A DNA stretch of 64,000 bases from Marinobacter sp. ANT_B65. Its GTDB lineage: Bacteria; Pseudomonadota; Gammaproteobacteria; Pseudomonadales; Oleiphilaceae. The notes under the pieces were generated by a model, which did not search any database, had not been told where the DNA came from, and worked only from the letters and a program-made list of their open reading frames with translations. The stretch is taken from contig NZ_NXGV01000001.1 in NCBI RefSeq assembly GCF_002407605.1, forward strand, positions 124,643-188,642. Direction: 5' to 3'. Shown here piece after piece: positions 63,780 through 64,000 of the stretch. Numbering within the stretch: the stretch's first letter is position 1; the number at the start of each line of letters is the position of its first letter. Made by a program: the position numbers and the translations under genes.

Positions 63780-64000
63780 TATCTCACAAAAACTTCAGGA
63801 GCAAGTGCTCCAGGCCCGCACAAGCGGAGAGAAACTCAACATCGTTGGTGGTGGCAGTAAAACTTTTATAGGCCGGGAAGCAAACGCCGATGCCGGCACT
63901 CTGGACATTAGCGGACATACAGGGATCGTGGATTATCATCCTGTTGAACTGGTAATGACGGTTCGTGCGGGCACGCCTCTGATCGACATTGAAACCGCGC
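63772..64000 (+). CDS. glcE: Glycolate oxidase subunit GlcE (5' part)
   Basis: Second FAD-binding subunit of glycolate oxidase, cut by the window end after about 76 codons. The translation reads ADISQKLQEQVLQARTSGEK, then LNIVGGGSKTFIGR and HTGIVDYHPVELVMTVRAGTPL, which matches the GlcE N-terminus. ATG 63772 overlaps the glcD stop region. glcF is expected just beyond the window. Confidence 0.9.
   Translation, partial: MADISQKLQEQVLQARTSGEKLNIVGGGSKTFIGREANADAGTLDISGHTGIVDYHPVELVMTVRAGTPLIDIETA

Overview
The window looks like the chromosome of a marine gammaproteobacterium, most likely Marinobacter or a close relative. The basis is the translation-operon gene order carB-greA-yhbY-ftsH-folP-glmM-tpiA-secG-tRNA-Leu-rimP-nusA-infB-rbfA-truB-rpsO-pnp, the Pseudomonas-like order of the arginine succinyltransferase genes, and the mix of liv transporter, glycolate operon with a TRAP transporter, and DcaP-like porin. 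The genus is an inference; no rRNA or other marker settles it. No phage, insertion sequence, transposase or CRISPR array was seen.

Region 1 (1-17.7 kb, almost all + strand) is housekeeping: the end of carB, greA, a convergent yhbY, then ftsH, folP, glmM, tpiA, secG, a tRNA-Leu(GAG), and the rimP-nusA-infB-rbfA-truB-rpsO-pnp cluster. The cluster carries two RNA-control elements: a promoter-leader-terminator unit in front of rimP, and a long hairpin in front of pnp like the RNase III site known from enteric bacteria. The usual rlmE gene is missing between yhbY and ftsH.

Region 2 (17.7-32.2 kb, mostly - strand) holds a structured intergenic repeat, a lipoprotein hydrolase next to a DUF4105 envelope protein, a DUF3015 protein, a complete branched-chain amino acid ABC transporter (livJ-H-M-G-F), a MarR regulator, a Lon-type protease divergent from the chaperedoxin gene cnoX, and a three-gene operon of unknown function (30651-32038), the least explained coding part of the window.

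Region 3 (32.2-47.1 kb) holds a KamA-family radical SAM gene, a long AT-rich intergenic stretch, aceE-aceF (pyruvate dehydrogenase E1 and E2), a DUF2478 gene, a porin, and the arginine succinyltransferase operon aruC-F-G-D-B.

Region 4 (47.1-57.2 kb): a TetR-controlled RND efflux pair and an AT-rich secreted orphan separate the aru operon from its last pathway gene, astE. astE is instead the final gene of a - strand arginine/ornithine-type ABC transporter operon (aotP-J-Q-M-astE). A second copy of the structured repeat sits between aotM and astE.

Region 5 (57.3-64 kb) is a glycolate module: a divergent GlcC-type regulator, two matching palindromic operators, a DctPQM TRAP transporter, glcG, glcD and the start of glcE, cut by the window end. 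Uptake and oxidation of glycolate or a similar 2-hydroxy acid appear to be controlled together.
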